Part shown: positions 1 to 15,287 of the stretch, one piece after another | Position numbering within the stretch: position 1 is the stretch's first letter | How the letters are laid out: the number at the start of each line of letters is the position of its first letter | NCBI GenBank assembly: GCA_043228905.1 | Contig: JBHGNT010000016.1 | Span: forward strand, 4,774,001-4,838,000 | Direction: 5' to 3' | Source: Azolla caroliniana | Taxonomy: Eukaryota > Polypodiophyta | DNA length: 64,000 bases | The notes under the pieces: generated by a model | What the model was told of the DNA's origin: nothing | Databases searched by the model: none | Seen by the model: the letters and a program-made list of their open reading frames with translations, nothing else | Program-made: the position numbers and the translations under genes

Positions 1-860
1 ATTTTTGCTTTTAATGTCTATTATTATAGTGTCACATCCTAGGTAGGTCATCATCATCCTATTCTTTACTTTTTTATATACAAAAGGAGACACTTGGATG
101 CTTCTTGTTGGTTTACAAATATATCTAAGACTGTTGACAAAGCTTATTCAAAGGTAGACATGTAATCCTCAAGATCTCATGCTTGCTTAGAAATTAGCAA
201 ATCTGGTCTGTTGGCTAAGCATTATGCTAAAATCTCACAATTCTTTAATTACCTTAGAACATCTACCTTTACTTTCCAACGATTCTTCTATGGCCCTATT
301 GTGACTTTCAAGCACTATCATTGAATGTTAATCTTCATTAGACATGCAACACATCACCAATAGAAAGGGGGGGTTCTAATCTAGCCTACGTATGTAGGTT
401 GCTTAGATACAAATTTCATTTAAAAACTTTAGAGATTATAGAGAATGCTTTAAACTTAGAACTCCAATGAAACTAAACTAAATGCAAGTGGAGAGGAGGA
501 TTAAATTTTAGGGTTTTAAACTTTTAAGAATATTAGGGTTATATTGTTGAGGATAGTGAGAATATTTGGGGTTAGGGATTAAGGCTAAGATTTGGGACTA
601 GGGTTAAGTATAGTGAAAAGTAGTCTTGAATCATTAGGCCATAAAAGGAATTAAAAAAGATAACATAATGAGGAATGAGAATGGAAAAAAAACTAATTAA
701 CACAACAGGTGATAGAAAGCTAGAAACTTATTAATTAACCAAACAAGTTAATTAATGCAACATTAAAAGTAAAAATAAACTAAACAAGTCAACAAATGGA
801 AGAGAGGAAGAGCAAGAGAAATAGCCAAATATTTTAGGAACGTTAACTTATAGGGACAAA
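1..860. other. AT-rich spacer, no gene seen
   Basis: No open frame of useful length and no recognisable family. Around 510-620 the motif TTAGGG/TAGGGTT recurs loosely, but not as a true telomeric array. Confidence 0.6.
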
Positions 861-1000
861 TGCATTTCACCTTGAACATCGAGAGTCACTACTCACTTTC
901 ACATCTATTACTTTACTTGAACATGCTATATTTTTTGGTCTCATAAGTCATATTTGACATCCAAAGACAACAATAAAATCTCTCTCTCTCTCTTTATCGT
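860..1000 (-). repeat. Dispersed repeat R, right-hand part
   Basis: The reverse complement resembles 15130-15440 and 51541-52015: shared blocks include GTCAAATATGAC and GTGAAAGTGAGTAGTGACTC. Here it joins a short (CT)n tract and the SINE-like sequence without interruption, so it serves as an empty-site comparison for the LINE-2 insertion. The class of the repeat is unknown. Confidence 0.55.
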
Positions 1001-1178
1001 AATTAGCTTACCCCAATGGTAAGTCATTTACACTATTAGCACTACATCTTGGGTTTGAAACCCAATATTCTCACCTCCCTATTACTCCATAGATATATCT
1101 TATTTCACTTGATGCCACTATGGAATGTTGGGATTGAACCTATGACCACCTGGTCTACATTGGGCAACCAACTCATCT
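994..1178 (+). mobile_element. SINE-like, tRNA-related repeat (copy 1)
   Basis: Two internal polymerase III-like boxes are visible: an A-box-like block TAGCTTACCCCAATGGTAAG at 1004-1023 and a B-box-like block GGGTTTGAAACCC at 1051-1063. Their start-to-start spacing of 47 bases fits a tRNA-derived promoter. The unit lies between (CT)n tracts at about 979-993 and 1177-1195. A second copy lies on the minus strand at 44925-45050. No terminal poly(A) or clear TSD can be separated from the CT tracts, so SINE identity is an inference. Confidence 0.45.
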
Positions 1179-1422
1179 CTCTCTCTCTCTCTCTCTTACC
1201 ACCAACATGTCCCCAATATTCTCACCTCTCTATTCCTCCATAGATATCTCTTATTTCACTTGATGCCAGTATGGAATGTTGGTCTCCACTCTCTCTCTTA
1301 CCACCAACATATCCCCAATATTCTCACCTCTCTATTACTCCATAGATATCTCTTATTTCACTTGATGCCACTATGGAATGTTGGGATTGAACCTATTACC
1401 ATCTGATCTACATTGGGCAACC
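1061..1422 (+). repeat. Imperfect tandem repeat array
   Basis: Three copies of a block beginning CCCAATATTCTCACCTC and ending GAATGTTGG start at 1061, about 1211 and about 1313. Copies 1 and 3 extend further into a shared tail (GGGATTGAACCTAT ... CATTGGGCAACC). The tail overlaps the 3' part of the SINE-like repeat, so this looks like local duplication of that element. Confidence 0.7.
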
Positions 1423-1589
1423 TTACCAACTTATCAATCTCTCTCTTACACCGACATGGCCAACCCCATCGAAGTTTTTGTCAAGTCATAGTATCGGTCG
1501 GAAATTTATTTGCTTTGACCTTGCATATATGCGTCTCGTGTCCGTCCTCGTGTGAAACGAACGGTACGCATATTCGAGGATGGCAATTG

Positions 1590-1598
1590 TTAGGGTTT
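1590..1598 (-). promoter_or_regulatory. Telo-box-like motif upstream of ubiquitin-L40
   Basis: TTAGGGTTT (AAACCCTAA on the other strand) lies about 150 bases before the start codon. Telo-boxes are common in plant promoters of ribosomal-protein and translation genes, which fits this gene. Function is inferred from motif and position only. Confidence 0.4.
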
Positions 1599-1702
1599 CC
1601 TCTTCGCCTTCTGCCTCCTTTGATTCATTGTTTCTTTCTGTAAGTAAGTAAATCGTCTTCTTGGGTAGGCTTCGCTTAAATTGTTGTCCCTTGCTGTGGT
1701 GA

Positions 1703-4155
<2,453 letters not shown>

Positions 4156-5300
4156 ATGTACTCTTGCACCATCTATAAGTCTTATGCAAGGATCTATAAG
4201 TCTTATTACCAGTTTTTTCCTCCTGGACTGCTTATGAGGCTTCATATTATTACTGTTAGTAATACATTTTGTTTTGAGTATTATTAATTCACATTCGTCG
4301 TGCTCACCAGAAAATTATAAAATTTAATGCAAGTGGGAATTCACAGATATTAAATAATCACGAAATTGTAGTAACTGAAGATAATTTGTGGATATAATAC
4401 TATTATGATGTTACTGAAAAGTACATATAGTGGAGTTTTTGCACTCATAATAATATATTATCTAATCCATGTAAGAACAGTTCCCCTATCAGGAGCTACA
4501 AATATGCAATTACTAGTAGTATTCATTGTTTAGTAATAATATCTGATACATGCAAGAACATTTCCTCTATCATGTGTTACTTATATGCGATTATGAGTTA
4601 CAAGGTGGCAGTAAGTTTTTTATGTTCATTTTTAATGCAACAGTCTGTCTTTTCTGGTAATCATTTCCATCTACACATTTGTATTGAAGTCGATGGATTC
4701 TTCTCCCTCTTACAGCAGTCAAGAAAAAGCAGCATGTGTTTTATTCAGTGTCGAGAGCTTATTGGGGTGTAATTGTGGCAGTAATAGTGAATGGGGGATG
4801 AACAGTGAATAAATTAGCTTTATTTACACAACTAGATGTCAACGTTAGTCATGATAAGTTGTATATGTTATGATAACCAAACTATCTGTGCCGGAGAGCA
4901 CTTCATTGAGAAAGATTAATGAGTATGCTTATTCTGTGATGTTGAATTAATGAGTATGCCAGGTGGTTGTATATACGGCATAGTATATAGCCATGATTTC
5001 AAGTTTTCAGGTTGATAAAACATATGATCCCCAAGAGAGAATTGGAGAATTTGACTTTGCAAATTGGTGAAAATGAAACCTGAAACATGGTTATGTAATG
5101 ATTTTATGTTGTACTAGTAATGTCATGGTCATTAAGCCGCATTTTCTTCTAAGTTCTCTCAGGTTGGCTTAGAGTACACAAACGAGTTCCCCTTTTTGAG
5201 AAATTGATATTAATTCCCTTGATCAGTTCTGAATATATTAACAAGCACTATCCTTGAACCACTTTTGCTAATTCCAGCTTTCATCCATGAGATCCTTTTG
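4156..5300. other. Spacer downstream of ubiquitin-L40
   Basis: Holds the 3' UTR of ubiquitin-L40 and AT-rich spacer. An imperfect duplication is visible: about 4447-4516 and 4535-4598 share AATAATAT...CATG(T/C)AAGAACA...TC..CTATCA. No coding family recognised. Confidence 0.5.
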
Positions 5301-5308
5301 GAAAATAG

Positions 5309-5436
5309 TTTGGTTTTAAATGGTTTGGTTTCAACTTTTTCTTAAATGGTTTGGTTTAAATATTGAGAGTTCATAAACGGTTTGGTTTGGTTTTTGTTTT
5401 AAATAAACAGTTTGGTTTCGGTTTCGTTTCGTTTCT
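5309..5436 (+). repeat. GGTTTGGTTT-rich repeat
   Basis: The decamer GGTTTGGTTT and close variants occur six or so times, ending in CGGTTTCGTTTCG. The complementary motif family (AACCAAACC, AACCGAACC) fills 55911-56440. Such GGTT-rich internal repeats are often seen inside non-autonomous hAT-type elements of plants, but no terminal inverted repeats were found here. Confidence 0.45.
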
Positions 5437-8390
5437 TTGCCTTGAAATCGAACTGCACCCATTGCTAATAACAATCAACATTTCTTTGTTGTCTTCTTCA
5501 TCATCTTCTCTCTTCCTTCTTTCTTTTATCTTGTTACCATTTACTTCATCATCATCCTTTCTTTCATCTTCATTCTTTGGTTGGTTAGCCCATTCATGAT
5601 TTTATTGCTATCTTCATCGTCTAGTGTCGCAATTGCTATTGTTGTGGATTGTTATCATCATCTCACCATCTATGTTGTTGTGGCTCGCCATCCAATGGGC
5701 GAGCCACCCAATGGGAATTCTACCTTCATCTTGAGTGCATCGTCATCTTCATTGTGATAGGGTCACCATCATCAACATTGCTAGCATTCATGTATTATGT
5801 TGAGCCATCACGTGATGCCTTTGCTAATTGACACACTTTGACTCCATCACCATCTTGCTATGTAGTTTTTGAGTGTTAGAAATGGAACTCTAAGAGCTCA
5901 CCACCCTCCAACTAGGGTTGGGAAAAGGGAGAAACCAAGAAGGTAGAGATATGAATTCCTGATTGGTTACATCCTAAACGAGAAGGCTTCTCTAATAACC
6001 TCTTTTGGTCAAAGATAAAATTTTATAGGATTTTACAAACTCTTACAAATTGGTTTCAAATTGGAACAATTCTCTCTAGTTGCATAATTGATTTGATTGC
6101 CATTGTGTAAAACCAACAAGAACTTTGTATTTGGATTCTTATCAATTTTTAGTTAAAAACCATATTCATTGAAGTTTTAGCTACTAATACCTTTCGGATT
6201 GTGAAGTGTCATAAGGACCCTCAAACAATTAGTATAACATTCAACACGTGTATGCTTTCTAATATTAAACTGACATCCAACATGTTTTGGGTTTTAATGG
6301 TATTCTAATGATGTGATTTGTCATTATGACATGATGAAAATAAAAAATAAGAAAGCAAATCTTATCCACGTTTTTAAATTTGAGGAATATATTCATGAAG
6401 AGTAATTATTCCAATATGTGGACTAGTGTTTGTTATACTTATGTGTCCAATCTAGTGTTAGTCAATGGTATCTAGCATTTATGTGGCTCAAAATGCAAAT
6501 GTTACAGTTTTTAAGGGCCGAGTAGAATTTATAGCCTCAGCGTGGCCTAAATGTGTTGACATTAACCAGTGTTATGCCCGACAAATCTACACAAATTCTC
6601 ACAATGAGTATATGTAATGAGACAACCAAAGTATTTGACAAGAGGTAATTGGGCCAATTCTCATATATCTATATTAAGCTAGTTGTGAAATTTTGAGGGC
6701 AAGTGAAAGAGAGCCATGTTTGTTCAACAATATCTTTAAAAAAATATCAAGTACCTTCAAAAGGCATCTTAAGATATTCACCTATCGTGATCACATTTGG
6801 TTCCTTCTTTTGTAAGACAACTTGGCATTTAACTAAAAGTTGCACTAATGTAGTAGTAAGACCTCAATTAATTAAATCAAGAAAAGTCATTGATTGGTTG
6901 AAAATTTGTGTACACATTTTCTTCGTGGTTATGTATAAAATTCAATATAAATTGCTATTCAATGCATGATAAAATATTTGAAACCACCCAGTAACATTCT
7001 TTTATTTAGCTTGAAAATAGAGTTTACAGTGAATGCATGTAAGAAACATGACAAAAAGGTTTATTACAAAATTTCGATTAACTAATTATTTTTCTTGATT
7101 CGATTCTCAATTAAAATAGTCGTTTATATTTTGCATTATGATAGAATAAATTGACAATTAATGAATGTGTATTTTCTTCAAAGTTATAACCTCCAATTCG
7201 CTACATGGTTGTTAACATAAAATGTGAAAGGTTTGGAGTGTTCCGCTTGTATTCTCTCAACAACCTATAAGCTTGGTTCGAACTTATGACAATTACTAGT
7301 TAATGTGGCATAAAAGCAATGAATTAATATGTGAATCTCATGGAAGATTGTAAAAGAATGAACATGTTCCATCAAATAAGAGAAAATCACATCGAGATGC
7401 AAAACCATTGAGTGGAAGTTGATCGCGTATAGGACTTATGAGCCTTCAAGCTTCAAGCTCAATATTTGTCCCTTGTTGCAACTTCAAAGAACCAACAAAA
7501 ATTATTCAACCATATCCTCGTTGGCATAGATGTTTTCATTTGGATAACCCACATCTAAACAAGATTTTGAGGTGACTGCACAAGTCTACCTTCAAACTTA
7601 ACATTGAAATATGTTAATTAAACAATAGAGACATAGCAGCTATTAAATGTGATGAGCACCAAGTTCATGTTGGTATTTTTCATCGAAGACATTGTTTATG
7701 AACTATTTATGTAGTAAAATTATGACTCGTAGGAAAAAACTAGGTGTGTTGGTCACTTTCAATCACTTTCACAATGAGAACCTCGCCATTTCTTTTATCA
7801 GATACGTAGTGGAAATGAAAATATCATGTGAGCTTCAGACAAAAAACTGTGCAAAGTGATGTCCTTAATCCATTCAATAGAGAAAAGAATTGTTGCTTCC
7901 AAAAAGTAAAAAGCATACTTTTGAGCTCCAAATATCCAAACATTTATGTATAGGTGTGTATGATTCACACATGATTGCAAGTGCATGATCATACCATTTT
8001 ACAAATACATAGTTTGCATCAATGATTGGATATCATAATTTTAAGTGCTAATGAAGGAAGGCAAAGAGAGAGAGAGAGAGAGATGGTTCTTTGACATAGT
8101 GCAATCTCACAATTCCTTTTTACATTGTTTAAGAATATGAGATTTTCGACCATGTATCATCGAGATGTTAATAGGTATTGTGAGCCTACCTATGATAGGC
8201 AAAATATAATGTATCATGTAGCCATACCAAATGGAAATTTGAAATGGCACATTTGTGATACCTAGAACAATACTTGTTCTACTACGTTGATAGTTATAGA
8301 GAACATAATTAAGTCCACGATGGTGATCCAACACAAGTCCATGTCGCCATGTGGTCTTGGGGGGTAAGAGATCAAGAGCAGTAAGTTGGG
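5437..8390. other. AT-rich spacer, no gene seen
   Basis: Only short unconserved open frames. Contents: a CT-rich stretch near 5490-5560 and a (GA)n run near 8066-8083. A lone B-box-like GGTTCGAACT at 7275 has no matching A box. Nothing here resembles a conserved protein or RNA. Confidence 0.6.
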
Positions 8391-8702
8391 CTTACAAAAA
8401 GACTTTTTCTTCATCCAATCAAAATGCTTGCTAAGTCGAGATGTTTCCCCCAGACTTGTGCGTGTACATGTGTCGAGAAACCCTAGTTACATATGAACAC
8501 AAATCTCTAGAGACACTTTAATCTGTCAATTCAATTAGAAAAAGGGATGTCGACTTTTCTTTCGCCAAAATGCTTGCCAGGCGATACGTTCCACTTGATT
8601 CAGGTAAAAAGGGATTTCAGTCTTCTTTCATCGAAATGCTTACTAGTCGAGAGGTTCTCCTCGGATTTTGCGAGTGTGCGTGCATATGTCGAGAAACCCT
8701 AG
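8391..8702 (+). repeat. Imperfect direct repeats with AAACCCTAG motifs
   Basis: Three related blocks begin near 8391, 8536 and 8602 (AAAAAG..TTTCTT...AAATGCTT). Two of them continue into GTCGAGA.GTT...GTCGAGAAACCCTAG, ending at 8486 and 8702. The shared AAACCCTAG at 8478-8486 and 8694-8702 is telo-box-like and lies 0.5-0.75 kb upstream of the GDP-mannose pyrophosphorylase start codon, so the duplication may have doubled a regulatory block. Confidence 0.55.
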
Positions 8703-8807
8703 TTTTTATACGAATGAACAAACATAAACGGATACAAGTTACAACTTAGTAGGATGAAGAAAGAGTGAGGATTGGCTTGAGGTCCCGTCCTCGTTAAGAA
8801 ATCCCAG

Positions 8808-8880
8808 GGAGCATATATGTATAATGTATATGTATAGGGAGCATATATGTATAATGTATATGTATTGGGAGCATATATTA
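8808..8880 (+). repeat. 30-bp tandem repeat
   Basis: Unit GGGAGCATATATGTATAATG... repeats at 8811, 8841 and (partial) 8871, a 30-base period. It is rich in ATG and TATA-like words and sits about 350-410 bases before the start codon of the next gene. Confidence 0.85.
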
Positions 8881-9223
8881 ACAATGTGAAATGGGGGAGA
8901 CAGAAAACAAGGAAAAAGAAAGAGAAAAAAGCCTTCCTTTCCTTCGATGATTTAGTTAAAAAGGATCGAAAAGGAGGCGGAGAAGGAGAAGAGCCATGTT
9001 TAGGAGGCAATTAAAGAAGGCCACGAGTCTCTCCTTTTTAACTTCTCTTTCTCTTTGAAGGAAATTCTCAGAGAGACAGAGACAGCGAGAGAGAGGGAGG
9101 GAGGGAGGGAGTGAGAGAGAATCAAAGAAGCAATCAAGTGAACCATCAAACAAACAATCAATCAATCTAGAAGATATCCACGGACACAATCGAATCCACC
9201 ATTATATCCGATTTCGATCAATC

Positions 9224-11295
9224 ATGAAGGCATTGATATTAGTGGGAGGTTTCGGCACTCGACTCCGCCCCCTCACACTGAGCTTCCCCAAACCTTTAGT
9301 TGATTTCGCCAATAAGCCCATGATCCTCCATCAGGTACAAAGATGGAAAGGAACAATGATTTTCTATGAATTATTTCTTCTCTGTTCTTCTTTTTGGTAC
9401 CCAAGCATGCGTGGTGATTAATGCTCTGTTATTTAGTTTTTGTTTTCCATGTAAATTTTACTCTGCTCCTTTGTTGTTTTTCTTACAAGATTGAGGCTCT
9501 AAAGGCGATGGGTGTGGACGAAGTGGTGCTTGCCATCAATTATCAACCTGAGGTATAATGAGGCTATTTCTTTATATGTATATGTGTGTGTGTGCTTATG
9601 TATGTATGTATATGTGTGTGTTTGTGTGCTTATGTATGTATGTATGTGTGTGTTTGTGTGCTTATGTATGTATGTATGTATGTATGTATGTATGTGTGTG
9701 TGTGTGTGCTTATGTATGTATGTATGTATGTATGTATGTATGTGTGTGTGTGTGCGCTTATGTATGTATGTATGCATGTATATGAGTATTGGATCTGTAC
9801 TTGGTGTTTTTCTGTCTGACTTGGCTTGAGTCTCCATGGAATATGTGTGCAAGAGAGACATCAGATCTTTGATCTTATCTCTTGAAGTCATCATAATACA
9901 TGCTTCTATTAATGTTCGGGATGACTACATATTTCGTTATCAATGTTGTATATGCGACGTTGTTATGGATGCCGTTGTAGACATGGTAACTAATCATCGG
10001 CTTTTCCTTGATTAAGCATTGCATCTATTGGAGCTCGATGTTTTGCTTAATCCGACTCAATGTGTTAATTTAATTTGTTGATGACTTTGATCCATCAAAG
10101 TCATTCTTTCTTCCCATTCATGGTGTTTCCCTATGAGTATGTACAGGTTATGATGGGATTCTTGAAGGAATTTGAAGAGAAGCTCGAGATCAAAATCGTG
10201 TGTTCTCGTGAATATGAGCCGATGGGCACTGCAGGCCCTCTGGCATTGGCCAGGGACAAGCTTCTTGATGGGTCAGGCGATCCCTTCTTCGTTCTCAACA
10301 GTGATGTGATTAGCGAGTACCCCCTTAGGCAAATGATGGAGTTTCACAAGTCTCATGGTGGCGAGGCCTCGATCATGGTCACCAAGGTGCACTCTCCTAT
10401 TTAATCATGTCCCTTCTATAATAATGGGTCTTAGGCCGATAATTAGCTGAATGTGAACCATAAGTAGGCCTTCGGTCAACTGAATGTGAACACCATTATT
10501 GTAAAATGTTAATTAACCAATATATATTGTGTTTATTACAACATTTGAGATCCATTATTTTCTTCTTTCCTCAGTTTATAAGTAGGAGACCATGAATATG
10601 ATTTATGTGCTCTGGCCTTATAGGTGGATGAGCCATCAAAGTATGGCGTGGTGGTTATGGACGAGAGCACGGGTCAAGTGCGGCGCTTTGTTGAGAAGCC
10701 TCAAACATTTGTCGGGAACAAGATCAATGCGGGGATCTACCTCCTCAATCCGGAGGTCTTGGATCGGATTGAGCTCCGCCCTACATCCATTGAGAAAGAA
10801 GTATTCCCCAACATTGCGAAGGAGAACAAACTCTATGCCATGGTCCTACCTGGATTTTGGATGGATGTCGGCCAACCTAAAGACTATATAGCCGGTTTGC
10901 ATCTATACTTGGATTCGTTGAGGAAAAACCGCCCGGAAAAGCTATCGGAAGGGCCTCATATAGTAGGGAATGTGCTTGTAGATGAGAGTGCCCAAATTGG
11001 AGATGATTGCCTTATTGGGCCGGATGTTTCGATAGGACAAGGTTGTGTAATTGAGGCAGGTGTGAGGCTCTCTAGGTGTACTATCATGAAGGGTGTGAGG
11101 GTGAAGAAGCATGCTTGCATTTCGGGAAGCATTGTCGGATGGCACTCGACAATTGGGCAATGGTCTAGGGTTGAAAATATGACAGTTTTAGGCGAAGATG
11201 TGCATCTCTCAGACGAGGTCTACAGCAATGGTGGGGTGGTTTTGCCACACAAGGAGATCAAGACAAGCATCCTCAAACCTGAGATTGTTCTGTGA
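9224..11295 (+). CDS. GDP-mannose pyrophosphorylase (mannose-1-phosphate guanylyltransferase)
   Basis: Makes GDP-mannose from mannose-1-phosphate and GTP in the cytosol; plants use the product for ascorbate, cell-wall polysaccharides and protein glycosylation. Exons 9224-9334, 9490-9552, 10147-10386 and 10624-11295 join in phase to 361 residues, the same length as Arabidopsis CYT1/VTC1. The N-terminal nucleotidyltransferase domain shows the signature [11 protein letters not shown] (residues 8-18), Asp111 in LNSDVIS, and the sugar-binding FVEKP (160-164). Residues from about 255 form a left-handed beta-helix of hexapeptide repeats ([20 protein letters not shown]). The start is fixed by the conserved [11 protein letters not shown]. 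The 5' leader has GA-rich and CAAACAAT-type repeats. Intron 2 contains a long TATG/TG microsatellite. No damage seen; the gene looks functional. Confidence 0.97.
9576..9785 (+). repeat. TATG/TG compound microsatellite in intron 2
   Basis: Blocks of (TATG)n alternate with (TG)n and a recurring GTGTGCTTATG, so the array has a second-order period. It lies wholly inside intron 2 of the GDP-mannose pyrophosphorylase gene. All six frames are open only because the repeat lacks stop codons. Confidence 0.9.
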
Positions 11296-14200
11296 GTTGT
11301 GATAGAACCCCCCCCCCCCCCATCCCATCGACCGTGGCTGTTGTACCCTTGTTATTTTTTCATTCTTTTACGTCGTGTTGCATTACTTAAAATTAACAGG
11401 ATTTAGAGGAAGTATAAGTAGGCCTAATGTAGATAGTGCAATGGCATGAAATAATCTCAAGTCGATGTTTGTATGGGGAAGCTTTGGTAGCCTCTTTCTA
11501 ATTGGATCTATCCATTTTGGGTTGACATGTTTGGTGCTAATGAATATCTAGAATTTGCTTTCCAAACCATTTATGTTTCTTGACAATGAAGCATGTCACC
11601 ATTCGTAATTTGTAATTGGTTCTTTTAATCTACATGCATTGATATGCTTCATTGAAACACTCACAATGTTGTTAAATTGTGTGTATGCCATAGAAAGAGA
11701 CCTTGGATCTTGTGCTAAAAAGAAGAGTGTCATGATGGATTATCCCCTAAAAGTTTTTGCTCACAATAGGACAAGATATTAGCATTAGAAGATGCATTTA
11801 AAAACAATGTACAATTGTCGCTCTAGTTGTCACTACACGTGATGTTCATGGAAAATTTTGCCATTCTAAATTATGATACATGGAAATCATGTGTATGTTG
11901 GTGTATAAAATCTTATGCTAAAGTAGATGTATGTATGTTTGGATAAAATCTTATGCTAAAAGTAGATGTATATATGTTGGTGTAATAAAATTTTATTATG
12001 TTCGTTCAATAATTGTATAATTAACTTATGATAAAGCTTTTTCTCCACGCTATCTTTCCATCCCAATATCAAGGCCTCCAAGTGAAACAACCAAGGCTGC
12101 CCCTTGTATGATCTCTTGATTTATCAATCAGGTACATTTCTGAGATATGATTGATTATATAACAATTTTCTTATTCGTAGCCTTACCAACGGAAAGTAGG
12201 AATTGGATGCGATATCCCTAAAGACGGAAGATCCTCCCATTTCTATGGGTTCTACTAATGGAGTTCCCTCATCAAATTAATACTTAATACACACGAATGT
12301 AAAGTTATATTTTTCTAATTCATATGAACAAAGCAAAGGTGATAGAAAAGTATCTTTAGTCTTTCTTTGATGTAAAATTAAACATGTCATACAAATAGTC
12401 TACTACTAATTATAATAAACTATGATCACTTGATTAGACATGTTCAATATTCTCCAAGTATAGATGTTTTCATATTTGCACACAATCCCATTATTTTCTT
12501 AGAATATCACTACTCTTGTCGTGTACGTGGTTAACACTTCAATCCTCTTTGCAAATGAGATTATCTCATGTGGTCAACTTGTTCCATCCAAATATTTGTA
12601 TTTTTACATTCTATATGTGTCTATATGCATTCATATCTTTATGTTGGTTTGCAATGTCATATGCAACAAACAAAATGGTTGCAATACGGAGGGTCAAATG
12701 ACTTAAAGCTATGAATATCTTAATGGAGGTCACTCTACATAATATTGCTCTTACAACTTATAAGAGAAGTGAACATGCCAAAGAAACGATTCTTCAACAA
12801 TGGACTCATTTGGAAACAACAATGTTATTACAACAAATCACTAATTATATTAAATTACAATTTCACTCTCATCGGCATGTTTTTCTAGTTATTTGGCACT
12901 ATAGCTCAAGTTCATTTTCTAATCAACCTTTAGCCATTTTGTTTTGCATGGATCATAACGTGTACTTTGTGGATGATATGGATATCCATGACCTGTTGCA
13001 CCATGCTCAAACCTATTTCCTTAGAATTCTTTGGTTTTAATTTGGGCAATCTTCACAATCTCAACTTAAAATATAATGAAGTGCATATATGTATAGCACA
13101 TCACGTCTCTCACATTGCATCCATATTAAATAGGTGCTTAGAAGAGAATGAATGGGAGGTAGAATGATTATGCCACAATCTTGTGAATGTTGGTTGAAAT
13201 CTTTTGAAGCCATGGAGAATGAAGAGAGTTGCTTGTCCTTGATACTTGAGGAAGAAAATGTCATCAATATTTACATTGAACTAAAACTCTCCCTCATTGA
13301 CTCAAACACATACCCAACACTAGAAAAGGTGTTCCATTTATGCATATGTTTGTACATGTAACTTAGACTTTGATTTATTAGAAATGTGCATATGCTTTTG
13401 TGTGAGTGTGGGAGTGCATATGAGCATGTCTATGCGACATGTGCATGTATACGTTATGAGTTTGACAAAAGAGAAGCAAAGTGCTCAACAATAGAGAAAT
13501 GGAGAAACCCCCTACTAATGTACCCCTTCCCAAAACACCTTTATTTTCAATATTCAATAAATAACATTTCTATCTTAAGCTGCAATACAACTACAACATG
13601 GCATAACTCGCATATGTTGTTCCTTGATGAGCTTTTGTTGAGGAATGATTTATCATAAGGATGTTTTTTTTTGTTTGTAGAATTTAATGGTATTTTGATA
13701 TTATATAGACACTTGAACAATTTATCTTTTATCGTTTGTGTCCATGGACAACATCATTAATCTCTTTTTTTATTTTGTAATGTTTCTTTTGTGATGGGTC
13801 ACTATAGGCACTAAATAGCTACATATTCTGCTATAGACTTGTAAACATCAAATAAACTCTTTTCGAAGTATTGCTTGAAGTCAACATACAATGAACTTAT
13901 CCCAATGTAGTGAACAATCTTCTAGAGAAAGAGTAGCTTTTAACTTAATTGTAGCCTTGATTTCCATTTGTAACTTCGCATGTTACGTCAAAAGGGGGGG
14001 GATTCCAAAGAAAATTGATATAATGCACATGAATATTCTTGTATTTCCTATTTTCGTTGACACACCGCATTTTAAGTGGAAAAATAACATTTTATTCATG
14101 TTTTAAGGAGTGCGGGAGGAAATACACAATCATATCTCCATCAAACTAAATAGCATCATTTTCACTTATAGTAACAACTGTATGAGTGGTAAGGAATCTT

Positions 14201-15130
14201 GGGCATAAAAATTTAGACTCCTCCACGCCCAAGACAAAAAGAAAAAAAATAGCTATTTAAAATGCCTTGTGGGCAATGTTGCACTTAAAGGCTCTTGAAA
14301 ATAAGGCAAATCTCTCCATAAGACACAAACTGTTAGTGGAAATATGTGAGAATGAGTGGGAGCATACACATTAATTCAGATGTGAGACACGATTCCTCTT
14401 TGTCAGCAAGACTTTGTCATACATGTTTACTTTATGGTAGTGCAGCTTTGCTAGGGGATTTTCGACTAATTGTGGAGATTTTTGGCCCTATCCATGCCAT
14501 TCTTGATACATAGTGTAGCAAAAAGTCTCATTTGCAGGGGGATCCACTATCTCATCATGAAACAAATCTAATGCATCTCATAATCCAAATAATTTCTTCA
14601 TATGTTGCATTCACTTGGAACTCAAACCTGTGCTTCAATAACAACTACAAATTAGTAGCGTTCAATAATCTTCAAAACAAGTTCTAGCACTATATTGTGT
14701 ATCTTGAAGAGTCAATGCTCACACATACTAGTTGATGAGATCTATTCTATGCCTCAATGACTTTAACCACTATATGACAAGAACACGTTGATACTCTAAA
14801 AGAATTAGTGGGATCCCTACATGGGTCCTTCGTGGGTGAAGCAAAAAAGCCATGATTTCCTCTCTTCCTGGGGAACTCTTTCATTTTCCTCTGTTGAGAC
14901 GTGATACACTTCCTTTGACACCAACTTTTCAAAGTGGATCTAAATAATTATTTGTTCTTCAATTTACGACTTTTAGGTGTAAATGGTATCATATATTTGA
15001 TTCACATGATGGAGAATATCTACTATTACAAAGAGGTGAATATATTGTCAATACAATTACCCTTAGATAGACATTCTTTAAAATTAGGCCATGCAAACAA
15101 TATGATGATTTTTGTACCCAACATATGACT
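11296..15130. other. AT-rich spacer with degenerate repeats
   Basis: Begins with the 3' UTR of GDP-mannose pyrophosphorylase, including a run of C residues at about 11308-11321. A 38-39 base unit (ATAAAATCTTATGCTAAA...) is duplicated at 11905 and 11943. Around 14380-14600 the sequence loosely resembles 52180-52400, possibly very old repeat remains. No intact coding sequence recognised. Confidence 0.5.
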
Positions 15131-15239
15131 TTTTTTATTGTCCTCAAAGTTCAAATATGATGTAGGGGACTAGGGTGAAACACTCTCAAGTAGTATATGT
15201 GAAGTTAATACAAAACCATATTCTATTTAGAAAAAGAGA

Positions 15240-15287
<48 letters not shown>

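Noticed and set aside
510-620. Former telomere suggested by several TAGGGTT words
   Set aside because: Words are irregularly spaced and not in tandem.
1640-1668. GTAAGTAAG resembling a 5' UTR intron donor before the ubiquitin-L40 start
   Set aside because: The nearest acceptor would give an intron of about 29 bases, too short; no other convincing acceptor before the start codon.
7275-7284. B-box-like GGTTCGAACT suggesting a tRNA gene
   Set aside because: No A box, cloverleaf or terminator T-run at proper spacing.
9512-9894. Tyr-Val-Cys-Met and His-Thr-Tyr-Ile rich open frames on both strands
   Set aside because: They are translations of the intronic TATG/TG microsatellite.
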